NCBI RefSeq assembly: GCF_019679475.1
Contig: NZ_JAIEZP010000001.1
Span: forward strand, 434,001-498,000
Direction: 5' to 3'
DNA from: Hyphomonas sediminis
GTDB lineage: Bacteria; Pseudomonadota; Alphaproteobacteria; Caulobacterales; Hyphomonadaceae
DNA: 64,000 nt
The position numbers were made by a program, and so were the translations under genes. The notes under the pieces are model-generated. The model was not told where the DNA came from and made no database searches. It saw only the letters and a list, made by a program, of their open reading frames with translations. The number at the start of each line of letters is the position of its first letter. Within the stretch, counting starts at the first letter, position 1. Shown here piece by piece: positions 43,378-52,613 of the stretch.

Positions 43378-43794
43378 ATGAAACCGCTGACCGCCCTCCT
43401 CTTCCTCACCATCGCCGCAACCGGTGTTGCATGTTCCGATGCCGTGAAATCGAATGCGGAAGCCGCCCCTGCCCCCACCGGCAGCGAGCCGCTTCCCGTC
43501 GACACATCGACCGCTACGTCCGAGACTGAACTGGGCGGCACGCTCAACCTGAATATCGGCGGCAGCCAGGCTTCGAGCTCCGGCCGCCTTCTGGGTTCAG
43601 GCGGGCTCAGCGGCAGCAGTGATAGCGGGATCGTCCTTGGCTCCGGCGGGCTCGCTGGTGGCAATTTCGGGTCCGGGCCTGATCTGGGCATCGAGCTTGA
43701 GGAGGATGATGCCTCTTCGCTCCTGACTGCGCCGGGCGATCAGCCCAAGACCCCGGCTTCTGACGAAGACGACATCGTTCGCCTGCCGAACTGA
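43378..43794 (+). CDS. small Gly/Ser-rich lipoprotein
   Basis: A 138-residue exported protein. The signal peptide (MKPLTALLFLTIAATGVAC) ends at Cys19, a likely but not perfect lipobox. The mature part is low-complexity, acidic and probably unstructured. It contains two LGSGGL repeats (LLGSGGLSG, VLGSGGLAG) and a C-terminal acidic tail (ELEEDDASS, ASDEDDIVRLPN). ATG 43378 is preferred to 43372 because GGGGA is six bases upstream of it. No family is recognised. It follows gshB by 27 bases on the same strand and may be co-transcribed. Confidence 0.72.
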   Translation: MKPLTALLFLTIAATGVACSDAVKSNAEAAPAPTGSEPLPVDTSTATSETELGGTLNLNIGGSQASSSGRLLGSGGLSGSSDSGIVLGSGGLAGGNFGSGPDLGIELEEDDASSLLTAPGDQPKTPASDEDDIVRLPN

Positions 43795-43806
43795 CGCAGC
43801 ACCGCG

Positions 43807-44976
43807 TCAGCCGGCGAGGCTCTCGCCTTCCATCCAATCGCTACACACTTTCACCGCCTCGGGCAGAAGCTCGGGGCGTTCGATGTAGTAATGGTCCGCG
43901 CCCTTGATATCCTTGTAGACCTTCCGGTCGTGGCTGACGGCATCAAACAGGCGTTGGGCATGGCTGGGTGTGCAGGCCAGATCGGCCGTGTTGTTGAGCA
44001 CCAGCACCGGGCAGGAAATCCGGCCCGCATTGCCGAGGCCGTCCGCGTTGGTGGTGTCGAAGCCCCATTGCGAGAGCCAGGACCGGAGCGTGGTGAAACG
44101 GGCAAGGCCCACAGGGCCGTCATTGGCGATACGTGGCTCCCCCAGATAACAGGTATAGGGTCGCCGGTCTGAAGGCTCCTGCGTCGGATCAGTCCAGCAG
44201 ACATTCGCCATCGTGCCGTGAACGGTGAAAGCGCGCTCCATGTTATGGTCGCCCTTACGGCGGAAATCTTCCAGCGTCTCCCGAACCCAGGCAGTGATCC
44301 GCCGGTTCCGGTCCAGCTGGGCGGCACGAAACTTTGCGACGAATGCCTGCGTATAGGGCGGCTGGTCGGGGCAGGACGGATCGTAGATGTTCAAGGCCGG
44401 ATCACGATCGAATGGCCGTGTTTCGTCAGTGATGGAGGGATCCATCCATTCGGTCAGCGTCACCGCCCGGCTGACATGCGCCGCGAGCAGCATGATCCCA
44501 TCCGCGGGCGGTAGGTCCTTCTTGGTGAGATCGTATGGATCGCCTGCTGGCGTCTCCGTCAACGTCGTCTTCTCTGCCTGATCCTGATAAAAAAGCGAAA
44601 GCGAACCACCACCAGACCAGCCGCCGAGAATAACACGTTCATATCCGAGTTTCGTGCGCGCATGCGCCACGCATGCCCCCAGGTCAGCAACGCATTTCTC
44701 CATGATCAGCGCTGTGTCGTTTCCACGATATCGCGTGTTGCAATAGATCACATGATGGCCAGCATGAGCGAGCGCAGCCACAAGCGGCAGAAAAGAACCG
44801 CCGCCGATCGGATGGGAAAAAATGACAACGCTGCGCGCGCTGGTTCCCGCACGGAAGATACGCATGCACTCGACGACAACCCTCTCTCCTGCCCCACCGT
44901 AAACATCCTTAAAGCCGGATGTTTCCGAGTGCAGAACCACATAAGGCTCGCGGACCAGTCTGTGCTGGTTTGACAT
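43807..44976 (-). CDS. alpha/beta-hydrolase
   Basis: A 389-residue alpha/beta-hydrolase. The nucleophile elbow is GGWSGGGSLSLF (Ser in GWSGG); an upstream FSHPIGGGSFLPLV is the oxyanion-hole loop. A likely catalytic Asp lies in LNNTADLACTPSHAQ, and the His in GADHYYIERPELL close to the C terminus. The middle (about 130-300) is a lid-like insertion. The substrate is unknown; related proteins are annotated as esterases or epoxide-type hydrolases. It is divergent from a VOC-fold gene across 108 bp, suggesting a shared catabolic regulon, but no regulator is present. Confidence 0.85.
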   Translation of the reverse strand: MSNQHRLVREPYVVLHSETSGFKDVYGGAGERVVVECMRIFRAGTSARSVVIFSHPIGGGSFLPLVAALAHAGHHVIYCNTRYRGNDTALIMEKCVADLGACVAHARTKLGYERVILGGWSGGGSLSLFYQDQAEKTTLTETPAGDPYDLTKKDLPPADGIMLLAAHVSRAVTLTEWMDPSITDETRPFDRDPALNIYDPSCPDQPPYTQAFVAKFRAAQLDRNRRITAWVRETLEDFRRKGDHNMERAFTVHGTMANVCWTDPTQEPSDRRPYTCYLGEPRIANDGPVGLARFTTLRSWLSQWGFDTTNADGLGNAGRISCPVLVLNNTADLACTPSHAQRLFDAVSHDRKVYKDIKGADHYYIERPELLPEAVKVCSDWMEGESLAG

Positions 44977-45084
44977 CGGCGCCTTCCTCCTTGCCCCGAT
45001 TGAAGTTGAGGCACATTATACGTTCGGAGCGCCGGGGCAACGGCGCCGCAAGGTCAAGGCCAAAGCGCCAGGGGAGACAAAGTC

Positions 45085-45771
45085 ATGATCAAGGTGAACG
45101 GCATCCATCACATCGCCATCATGGCGGCAGACATTCGCGAGCATATTGCTTTCTTTTCGGATGTTCTTGGCTGCAAGCTGTCGGCAATCTTCGACATGCA
45201 CGGCGTGCCCGGCGGTGTTCACGCTTTCCTGCACATGGACGATCATTCCTACTTTTCAGTGGTGGAGCTGCCGCAGGTGAAGGACATCCCGATCCAGCTG
45301 GGCATCACCCATGCAGGCACGGGCGCGGCTCCCTCTGCCCCCGGAACAATGCAGCATCTTGCCTTCCGGGTGGATACAACCGACGAGCTGCTCGCCATTC
45401 GGGACCGCATCCGCAAGAAAGGCGTGAACGTCATTGGGCCCCTGGATCATGCAATGTGCCAATCCATCTATTTTGCGGGCCCCGACCAGCTGACCCTCGA
45501 AGTGGCATGTTCGGATGAAGCCATCAATCCGGAAGCCTGGATCGATCCTGCCGTGATTGCGCGCCTTGGAATTTCCGACGCGGATTTGGCACGCTACAAA
45601 AGTCCCGATCCCTATGCTGGCGAAGGCGGCAAGGTTGCCCAGCCACCCTTCGACCCGGCAAAGCCACATCAAGCTTATCCCGAGCCAATGTATAAAGCGA
45701 TGCTGGCCGCGCCGGACGAGATGATCACCAAATCGGCGAAGTTCGAACCACCTGTAAAGGTCGGCGCCTAG
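45085..45771 (+). CDS. VOC (glyoxalase/dioxygenase) superfamily protein
   Basis: A 228-residue vicinal-oxygen-chelate protein. The first metal ligand is probably in [16 protein letters not shown], with [13 protein letters not shown] and [13 protein letters not shown] as the second half. The N-terminal ~140 residues form one VOC pair; the remaining C-terminal part ([20 protein letters not shown] and a Pro-rich tail) is outside the fold. Enzymatic class (lyase, isomerase or dioxygenase) is not evident. It shares a CTAG stop overlap with mutS. It is divergent from the hydrolase and may act in the same pathway. Confidence 0.82.
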   Translation: MIKVNGIHHIAIMAADIREHIAFFSDVLGCKLSAIFDMHGVPGGVHAFLHMDDHSYFSVVELPQVKDIPIQLGITHAGTGAAPSAPGTMQHLAFRVDTTDELLAIRDRIRKKGVNVIGPLDHAMCQSIYFAGPDQLTLEVACSDEAINPEAWIDPAVIARLGISDADLARYKSPDPYAGEGGKVAQPPFDPAKPHQAYPEPMYKAMLAAPDEMITKSAKFEPPVKVGA

Positions 45772-48440
45772 CTGCTGCGCGCGATATCTTTCAGGCGGTA
45801 GACCAGGTCCAACGCCTCGCGTGGTGTCAGATTGTCCGGGTCCGCCGCGGCAACGGCCTCCGCAAGCGCAGAACTTTCCTGCGAAATTTCCGGGGCCGGA
45901 TCTTCTGCAACCATGGCAAACAGGGGCAAATTCTCTGAAGCAGAGGGCCCCGCCTCCAGCTTCTTCAGGATCTGGCCCGCGCGGGAAACGGCTGAGCGTG
46001 GGAGGCCCGCGAGCTTGGCGACCTGCACCCCGTAAGACCTGTCTGCAGGGCCGGGTTGAACTTCATGCAGGAAGATCAGATCCTGCTTCCATTCCCGCGC
46101 CTTGAGCGATGCGTTGGACGCTGCCGACAAACGGCCCGCAAGATCAGTCAGCTCATGATAGTGTGTCGCAAAGATGGCGCGGCACTTGTTCGTGTCGTGA
46201 AGATGTTCGGCAGCCGCCCAGGCGATTGCCAGACCATCCCAGGTTGCCGTGCCGCGGCCAACTTCATCCAGAATCACAAAGCTTTCAGGCGTCGCCTGAT
46301 TGAGGATTGCGGCGGTTTCCACCATTTCGACCATAAAGGTCGACCGCCCGCGCGCCAGATCATCGGACGCGCCGACGCGGGAGAATACCCGGTCAGCAAG
46401 GCCGAGCCGGAATGACGAAGCTGGTACGAATGCGCCAGATTGCGCCAGAATGACCGCAAGCGCCGATTGGCGCAGATAGGTCGATTTACCGGCCATGTTC
46501 GGTCCGGTAACCAGCAGGAATCGCGGCGCAGATTGACCGTCGGCGTCCAGCACTAGATCGTTTGCGGTAAAGCCCTTGCCATCCCTCCGAAGCGCCGCCT
46601 CGACGACCGGGTGGCGCAGCCCCTTAGCCTCGAAAACCGGACGCGCATCGAGTTCCGGACGCACGGCTCCCGATTCATCAGCCCAAACAGCATTGCTCGC
46701 GGCCACATCAAGTTCAGCCAGCGCTGCCGCTACGATAGCAAGCGGGCCGGCCAACTCTTCCGTCCGGGAACAGAGCGCTTCAAAGATGGCAATCTCGCGG
46801 GCCTTGGCCTCATCATCCGCACGGCTGATCCGCCCGGCGATATCTGCGAGTTCATGAGTAGAGAAACGTACCGCGCCGGCCATGGTCTGGCGATGGATGA
46901 AGTCCGAAGACAGCGGCGCCCGCATCATCGGGTCAGCTTTCGCAGCGGGCACCTCGATGAAATAGCCCAGCACGTTGTTGAACTTGACCTTGAGCGCAGC
47001 AATACCCGTCTGGTCAGCATACTTAGCCTGCAGCTCCGCAATCACGCGGCGGCTGCCGTCCCTCAGGGAACGGACCTCATCGAGCGACGCGTCCCAGCCT
47101 TCGGCCACAAACCCGCCATCCCGGGCGAGCATCGGCGGCGCATCACTGATAGCGCGCGCAATATCTTCCGCCAACGCCCTAACCGACGGCGTATCGGAGA
47201 GGCCGAGCGTTCTGGCAACATCGGCAAGGCGCGGCGGCAGGTTGGTGCCCAGAACCCCGGACGCTTCGGCGCCGGAAAGCACCGCCTTCGACAGCGCCAG
47301 AAGGTCGCGCGGACCACCCCTGCCGAGATTAAGGCGCATGCACGCGCGCTCAAGATCTGGCGCAGTCTTGAGCTGCAGGCGGACATCTTCCAGCAGACGC
47401 ATATCTGCCAGCAGGTAAGAGACGGCATCATACCTGGAGGTAATCTCGGCTATGCTGCGCGAGGGCCGACCCAGCCGCGCGCCGAGGAGCCGGGCGCCCG
47501 GCGCAGTCACGGTGCGGTCGATCACAGCCAGCAAAGTACCATCCCGGCCTCCGCTGATGCTGCGATCGATTTCAAGGCTGGCGCGCGTCGCAGGATCAAT
47601 CAGAAGAAGGCCACCTGCTTCAGGTCGCCTCGGCGCCCGCAATCGGATAGGCGCGCCCGCCTGGGTGAGGCGTACATAATCAAGCAGCAGTCCGGCAGCG
47701 GCGAGTTCGACGCGGGAAAACTCACCAAGTGAATCAAGCGCAGCGATGCCGAACACGTCTTTCAGGAGCGCTTCGCCCGCTTTTGCCGATGCGGCGCGCC
47801 CCGGTCGCTCGGTCACCGGCGCACTGAGGAAACCGCGTGCTTCTTGTACGGCGGGCCGGTCAGCATCTTCCTGCGCCACGACGAGTTCGCTGAGCGGCCA
47901 GGCAAGGAGTGCCTCCCCGAGACGGGCGGCGGGGATCGCAGCAAGATCGAATGCGCCGGTCGAGACATCGCAAACTGCAATCGCCGCGTCCCCTGCTCCG
48001 GAAAAGGCAATCGCAGCAAGCGCCTGCCCCTGCCTCGCCGGCAGGAGCGCATCCTCGGTCAATGTCCCCGGCGTCACGATACGGACCACGCCGCGCTGCA
48101 CGATCGACTTCGAGCCGCGCTTCTTCGCTTCGGCCGGAGACTCCATCTGCTCGCAGACGGCGACGCGGCAGCCCGCCTTGATCAGGCGGGCCAGATAGCC
48201 CTCTGCCGCATGAAAAGGCACGCCTGCCATAGGAATGGGCTGGCCGTCATGTTCGCCCCGCGCGGTCAAGGTGATGTCGAGGATGCGGGCGGCCTCCACG
48301 GCATCTTCGAAGAACAACTCATAGAAATCCCCCATCCGGAAGAACAGGAGCGCATCGGAATGCTGCGATTTGATCGACAGGTACTGCGCCATGAATGGCG
48401 TCGGTTCTGCGGCGGCGGGGGGGCGAGCGGTATCTGGCAT
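45768..48440 (-). CDS. mutS: DNA mismatch repair protein MutS
   Basis: An 890-residue MutS that recognises mismatches and couples to MutL. The mismatch-binding FYELF motif ([15 protein letters not shown]) lies near residue 37. The ABC-type ATPase has Walker [14 protein letters not shown] near residue 645, then the signature region [20 protein letters not shown] and Walker [21 protein letters not shown]. The helix-turn-helix dimerisation tail ends with [17 protein letters not shown]. Length is typical for alphaproteobacteria. It is divergent from maeB across 146 bp, and converges with the VOC gene. Confidence 0.98.
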   Translation of the reverse strand: MPDTARPPAAAEPTPFMAQYLSIKSQHSDALLFFRMGDFYELFFEDAVEAARILDITLTARGEHDGQPIPMAGVPFHAAEGYLARLIKAGCRVAVCEQMESPAEAKKRGSKSIVQRGVVRIVTPGTLTEDALLPARQGQALAAIAFSGAGDAAIAVCDVSTGAFDLAAIPAARLGEALLAWPLSELVVAQEDADRPAVQEARGFLSAPVTERPGRAASAKAGEALLKDVFGIAALDSLGEFSRVELAAAGLLLDYVRLTQAGAPIRLRAPRRPEAGGLLLIDPATRASLEIDRSISGGRDGTLLAVIDRTVTAPGARLLGARLGRPSRSIAEITSRYDAVSYLLADMRLLEDVRLQLKTAPDLERACMRLNLGRGGPRDLLALSKAVLSGAEASGVLGTNLPPRLADVARTLGLSDTPSVRALAEDIARAISDAPPMLARDGGFVAEGWDASLDEVRSLRDGSRRVIAELQAKYADQTGIAALKVKFNNVLGYFIEVPAAKADPMMRAPLSSDFIHRQTMAGAVRFSTHELADIAGRISRADDEAKAREIAIFEALCSRTEELAGPLAIVAAALAELDVAASNAVWADESGAVRPELDARPVFEAKGLRHPVVEAALRRDGKGFTANDLVLDADGQSAPRFLLVTGPNMAGKSTYLRQSALAVILAQSGAFVPASSFRLGLADRVFSRVGASDDLARGRSTFMVEMVETAAILNQATPESFVILDEVGRGTATWDGLAIAWAAAEHLHDTNKCRAIFATHYHELTDLAGRLSAASNASLKAREWKQDLIFLHEVQPGPADRSYGVQVAKLAGLPRSAVSRAGQILKKLEAGPSASENLPLFAMVAEDPAPEISQESSALAEAVAAADPDNLTPREALDLVYRLKDIARSS

Positions 48441-48586
48441 GGCGCGGCAAGCTAGCCCGGCTGCCGCGGATTCGCAAAGCAGTGCGGCACCTGCGCACGG
48501 AATTCGCTGTTGGCAGGGCGTCCGGCGCGGCCTAGACGGGACGGACTAAGATAAACACCGACAAAAACTGTCTGAGCGATCCCGAA

Positions 48587-50854
48587 ATGACCACGCAGCG
48601 TCCGAACTTCACCGACCAGGAAGCCCTAGATTTTCACTCCCAGCCGACCGCTGGCAAGATTTCCATGGCGCCGACCAAGCCCATGGGCACCCAGCGAGAC
48701 CTCTCCCTTGCCTACAGCCCCGGCGTTGCCATTCCGGTGCTGGCGATCGCGGAGAATGCCGACAAGGCGTATGACTATACGTCGAAAGGCAACATGGTGG
48801 CCGTCATCTCCAACGGTACGGCGATCCTGGGCCTCGGCAATTTAGGCCCCATGGCATCGAAGCCGGTGATGGAGGGCAAGTCGGTCCTCTTCAAACGCTT
48901 CGCCGATATCGACAGTTTTGACATCGAAGTTGACACGACCGACGCCAATGATTTCATCCGTACAGTCCGCAACATCGGCTCCACCTGGGGTGGCATCAAC
49001 CTCGAAGACATCTCCGCACCAGATTGCTTCATCATCGAGAGCCGCCTGCGCGAAGAACTCGATATCCCGGTTTTCCATGATGACCAGCACGGCACCGCGA
49101 TCATTGCCGCTGCCGGCCTGATCAACGCTTGCGAGATTACCGGTCGCAAGATGTCGGATGTGAAGGTCGCCGTTTCCGGCGCCGGCGCCGCCGGCCTCTC
49201 GGTTGCCGGCCTCATTCGCCATCTCGGCGTGCCCGCCGAGAACATCCTCATCTGCGACACTGCCGGCGTCGTCTATGAAGGCCGCACGGAGAAGATGGAC
49301 CAGTTCAAGTCCGCCTTCGCCGTGAAAACCAAGAAGCGTACCCTGGCTGAAGCCATGGACGGCGCGGACGTGTTTCTGGGCCTGTCGGTGAAAGGTGCCG
49401 TCACAAAGGAAATGGTCAAGGCGATGGCGAAGAACCCCATCATCTTCGCCATGGCCAACCCGGACCCGGAAATCACGCCGGAAGAAATCAAATCGGTCCG
49501 CGACGACGCGATCATCGCCACCGGCCGTTCCGACTATCCCAACCAGGTCAACAACGTACTTGGCTTCCCCTATATCTTCCGCGGCGCGCTGGACGTGCGG
49601 GCCCGGAGCATCAATGAAGAGATGAAGGTTGCCTGCGCGCGCGCTCTTGCTGAACTTGCGCGCGAAGACGTGCCCGATGAAGTTGCCGCCGCTTATCATG
49701 GCGCCCGTCCGAGCTTCGGCCGCGACTACATCATCCCGACGCCGTTTGACCCGCGCCTGATCAGCTTCATTCCGCCCTTCGTCGCGCAAGCCGCAATGGA
49801 CACCGGCGTTGCCCGCAAGCCTATCGCGGACATGGACGCCTACCGCCGTTCACTGGCGCGCCGCGCCGACCCTTCGGCGTCCTTCCTTCAGGGCGTGCAG
49901 GCCCGCGCGCGCGATCTTCAGCGCCGTATAGTCTTTGCCGAAGGCGAAGAACCTGCCGTCGTGCGCGCCGCATTCAGCTTCAAGAACCAGGGCCTCGGCC
50001 ATCCAATCCTGATCGGCCGGGAAGCACAGGTGGAGCGCGCGATGGAGCAGATGGGCATCCCGCTCGGCTCGCTCGATATCATCAATGCGCGCCTGTCCGA
50101 CAAGAACCCCGTTTATGTCGACATGCTTTACGAGCGTCTGCAGCGTCAGGGTTATCTGAAGCGCGACGTTCAGCGCCTCGTGAACCAGGACCGCAACATC
50201 TTCGGCAGCTGTATGCTGAAGAATGGCGATGCTGACGGCATGGTCACTGGCGTCACGCGCAGCTACGACGCTGCGCTGCAAGACGCGATGATGGTGCTAG
50301 ACCCCATTCCGGGCCAGGCGGTCATCGGCATGTCGATGGTCATCAATCTCGGCAAGACGATCTTCATCGCCGACACCAGCGTGCACGAGCTTCCTGATGG
50401 TCCAACACTGGCTAGCATCGCCATGGAAGCGGCTCGCGCCGTTCGTGGCCTCGGCTTCACACCGCGCGTCGCGTTCCTTTCCTACTCGACCTTCGGCAAT
50501 CCGATGGGTGAGCGCGGGGACCGTGTGCGCGAAGCCGTCGCCCTCCTCGATCAGCGCACGGACATCGACTTCGAGTATGAAGGCGACGTCAATGCCGATG
50601 TGGCGATGAACCCGAACCACCGCCTGCTCTACCCGTTCTCGCGCCTCACAGGCCCGGCGAACGTGCTGGTGATGCCGGCGATCCACTCGGCGTCCATTGC
50701 AACCAACCTGCTCGAGGCGATGAGCCGCTCGACGGTAATCGGACCCATGCTGCTCGGCCTCGAAAAGCCCGTTCAGATCGCATCGCTTGGCGCAACCGTC
50801 GGCGACATCGTCGACCTCGCAACGATAGCCGCCTACGATACCGATCGCGTCTGA
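48587..50854 (+). CDS. maeB: NADP-dependent malic enzyme with phosphotransacetylase-like domain
   Basis: A 755-residue fusion. The N-terminal malic enzyme part (about 1-430) oxidatively decarboxylates malate to pyruvate: TSKGNMVAVISNGTAILGLG, VFHDDQHGTAIIAAAGLIN, VAVSGAGAAGLSVAGLIRHL, IIFAMANPDPEITPEEI. The C-terminal region (about 430-755) resembles phosphate acetyltransferase (IFGSCMLKNGDADGMVTGVT) but in this family it is regulatory, not an active PTA. Acetyl-CoA regulation is known for relatives. A clear terminator follows inside the next gene. A possible weak promoter upstream was not scored. Confidence 0.97.
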   Translation: MTTQRPNFTDQEALDFHSQPTAGKISMAPTKPMGTQRDLSLAYSPGVAIPVLAIAENADKAYDYTSKGNMVAVISNGTAILGLGNLGPMASKPVMEGKSVLFKRFADIDSFDIEVDTTDANDFIRTVRNIGSTWGGINLEDISAPDCFIIESRLREELDIPVFHDDQHGTAIIAAAGLINACEITGRKMSDVKVAVSGAGAAGLSVAGLIRHLGVPAENILICDTAGVVYEGRTEKMDQFKSAFAVKTKKRTLAEAMDGADVFLGLSVKGAVTKEMVKAMAKNPIIFAMANPDPEITPEEIKSVRDDAIIATGRSDYPNQVNNVLGFPYIFRGALDVRARSINEEMKVACARALAELAREDVPDEVAAAYHGARPSFGRDYIIPTPFDPRLISFIPPFVAQAAMDTGVARKPIADMDAYRRSLARRADPSASFLQGVQARARDLQRRIVFAEGEEPAVVRAAFSFKNQGLGHPILIGREAQVERAMEQMGIPLGSLDIINARLSDKNPVYVDMLYERLQRQGYLKRDVQRLVNQDRNIFGSCMLKNGDADGMVTGVTRSYDAALQDAMMVLDPIPGQAVIGMSMVINLGKTIFIADTSVHELPDGPTLASIAMEAARAVRGLGFTPRVAFLSYSTFGNPMGERGDRVREAVALLDQRTDIDFEYEGDVNADVAMNPNHRLLYPFSRLTGPANVLVMPAIHSASIATNLLEAMSRSTVIGPMLLGLEKPVQIASLGATVGDIVDLATIAAYDTDRV

Positions 50855-50876
50855 AGCGGCCGACGAATTTGGAACA

Positions 50877-52613
50877 TCAGGCTCCGGCTGCTTCTTCGGC
50901 AGCCGGAGTTTTTATTCTGGCCTGCCGCATCCATTCCAGAACGGACAGCAACACAGCGACACCGCCGAGCCAGAATGTGACCAGGAACACCGTGTAAAAG
51001 CCCTGGCGCTCAATCATTTCGCCAAGCCAGGGACGACCGAGCGTCCCGATCAGCATACTGAGCGATCCGAGCAGGGCGTACTGGACTGCCGCAAAGCGGG
51101 GGTTCACCACGGATGTGAGATAGGCGACAACCGCTACACTGGCAAAACCGCCGGCAAGATTCTCGCCGGCGATTGCCAGCATCAGGCGCGCCATCCGGGC
51201 TCCGGCTTCCGCGCCCTGCCCCTCCGGTGAAATGGAAGCCGCCCAGCCTGCAAAGGCGCGGATCGGGTCTGCCAGCATGGTCCACTCAAGGAAGGCATCT
51301 ATTGCCGCGCCGCCGCGCGAAAGATCGGCAAACAGGAGGTTGGTCGCCGCAGCAAGGATCGCCCCGATGACCAGCACCGGCATACGCCCGATAGCGCTGA
51401 TGATGACCACGCCAATCGCGGCGCCAGCCATCGTCATCAACACGCCGAAGAATTTCGATGCGACAGCAACATCTGCCATCGAGTGGCCAATCGCGCCATT
51501 CTCCGTCCCTAGATAGAACGGATAGGCAAACGCACCCCAGACAGAATCGGTAAAGCGGTAGGTGAGCGCCAGCAACAGGACCAGCAAAGCGCCCCAGCCA
51601 AGCCGGCTGATAAGCTCCATCAGAGGATCGAAGATCGCCCGGAACAGGGACCGCAGCACTTTGGGACCAACGCCATCTCCCACTGCATCGGGCAGGCTTG
51701 TGCCAGGGGTTCGGCCATGGCGCAGAAGCATGATTGTCGCCAGAAGGGCGGGCAACATTACCGTCAACCCGACGATCAGCGACCCCTGCTCTCGCACGAA
51801 CGCGCTGCCGCTGGGCGGGGGCACGAACGTCAAGGATGCAAAGACGTGCCAGGCGATCAGCGCGATGGCAATCGCCCAACCAAGTGATACGGCAATCGTG
51901 TAGCCCTGCAGCGTCTTGTCCGGAACGGACGATTGGAAACTCTCGCGGGAGCTTGATGGTTCTGCCGACAATTCCGGCTCCGGCGCGATGAAAGTACCAG
52001 AAATCGCCAAAACCATCATCAGGGCGATAAGGCCATACACAACAGCCCAGCCGAGCCATTCCGCCAGCAGAAGCGCAAGGAACCCGGTGACAAAGGTCGA
52101 AGCGCGATACCCGAACTGGTAAAGCGCTGACATCAAGTCCTTGTCTTCCTCGTTGCGGGCAACTTCGATCCGCCAGGCATCCAGTACCGTGTCATGTGTG
52201 GCTGAAAGGAGCGCAACTCCGAGGGCAATGATCGCGATCAGGCCAATGTGGCTGCCAGGGTCGGAGAAGGGAAGAACCAGAAGCAATACGGCAATCGGGA
52301 CCTGGAGCGTCAGAAGCCAAGTTCGCCGCGGGCCAAGCAATGGTTTGGGATGGCGCGCCGTCTGAAACGCAGGTGACCAGAGGTATTTGAACGCGTAGCC
52401 AAGTGTGATCAGCGAAAGCGTACCGATGGTTGAGGGCGTAACCCCCTCAACCGTGAGCCAGGCATTGAGCGTGCCGAGCACGGCGCCATATGGCAAGCCG
52501 GCTGCCAGCGCGAGCAGGAGCATCGCAGCCATCCGCCTGTCCCGAAGCGCGCGCATGGCGCGAATGAAGCGCGGGGTTCCCTTGACGGCTTCCGTCTCTG
52601 CCGCCCCTGTCAT
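50877..52613 (-). CDS. AmpG-like MFS permease (long form)
   Basis: A 578-residue member of the AmpG family, about 130 residues longer than the paralogue at 7518-8864. The N-terminal region (AAGLPYGAVLGTLNAWLTVEG, PAFQTARHPKPLLGPRRTWL, ATHDTVLDAWRIEVARNEED) is diagnostic. The extra length is a central loop plus additional helices (about residues 215-370). It starts in an ATGA overlap with the hybrid kinase at 52610-52613, so the two are translationally coupled. Muropeptide uptake is inferred from family; a sensory link with the kinase is speculation. Its last codons form the maeB terminator on the other strand. Confidence 0.85.
   Translation of the reverse strand: MTGAAETEAVKGTPRFIRAMRALRDRRMAAMLLLALAAGLPYGAVLGTLNAWLTVEGVTPSTIGTLSLITLGYAFKYLWSPAFQTARHPKPLLGPRRTWLLTLQVPIAVLLLVLPFSDPGSHIGLIAIIALGVALLSATHDTVLDAWRIEVARNEEDKDLMSALYQFGYRASTFVTGFLALLLAEWLGWAVVYGLIALMMVLAISGTFIAPEPELSAEPSSSRESFQSSVPDKTLQGYTIAVSLGWAIAIALIAWHVFASLTFVPPPSGSAFVREQGSLIVGLTVMLPALLATIMLLRHGRTPGTSLPDAVGDGVGPKVLRSLFRAIFDPLMELISRLGWGALLVLLLALTYRFTDSVWGAFAYPFYLGTENGAIGHSMADVAVASKFFGVLMTMAGAAIGVVIISAIGRMPVLVIGAILAAATNLLFADLSRGGAAIDAFLEWTMLADPIRAFAGWAASISPEGQGAEAGARMARLMLAIAGENLAGGFASVAVVAYLTSVVNPRFAAVQYALLGSLSMLIGTLGRPWLGEMIERQGFYTVFLVTFWLGGVAVLLSVLEWMRQARIKTPAAEEAAGA
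50882..50913 (+). terminator. intrinsic terminator of maeB, inside the 3' end of the AmpG-like gene
   Basis: A perfect 10-bp stem (CTCCGGCTGC/GCAGCCGGAG) with a 7-base loop is followed by TTTTTATT. It begins 28 bases after the maeB stop. The same bases encode about the last ten codons of the AmpG-like protein on the minus strand (AAEEAAGA). Confidence 0.88.

Noticed and set aside
46611..47732. 373-codon plus-strand frame opposite mutS
   Set aside because: Antisense shadow of MutS; no ribosome site or domain.
48441..48586. TTGGCA-N17-TAGACG as a maeB promoter
   Set aside because: The -10 matches only three of six positions; not distinguishable from chance in GC-rich DNA.
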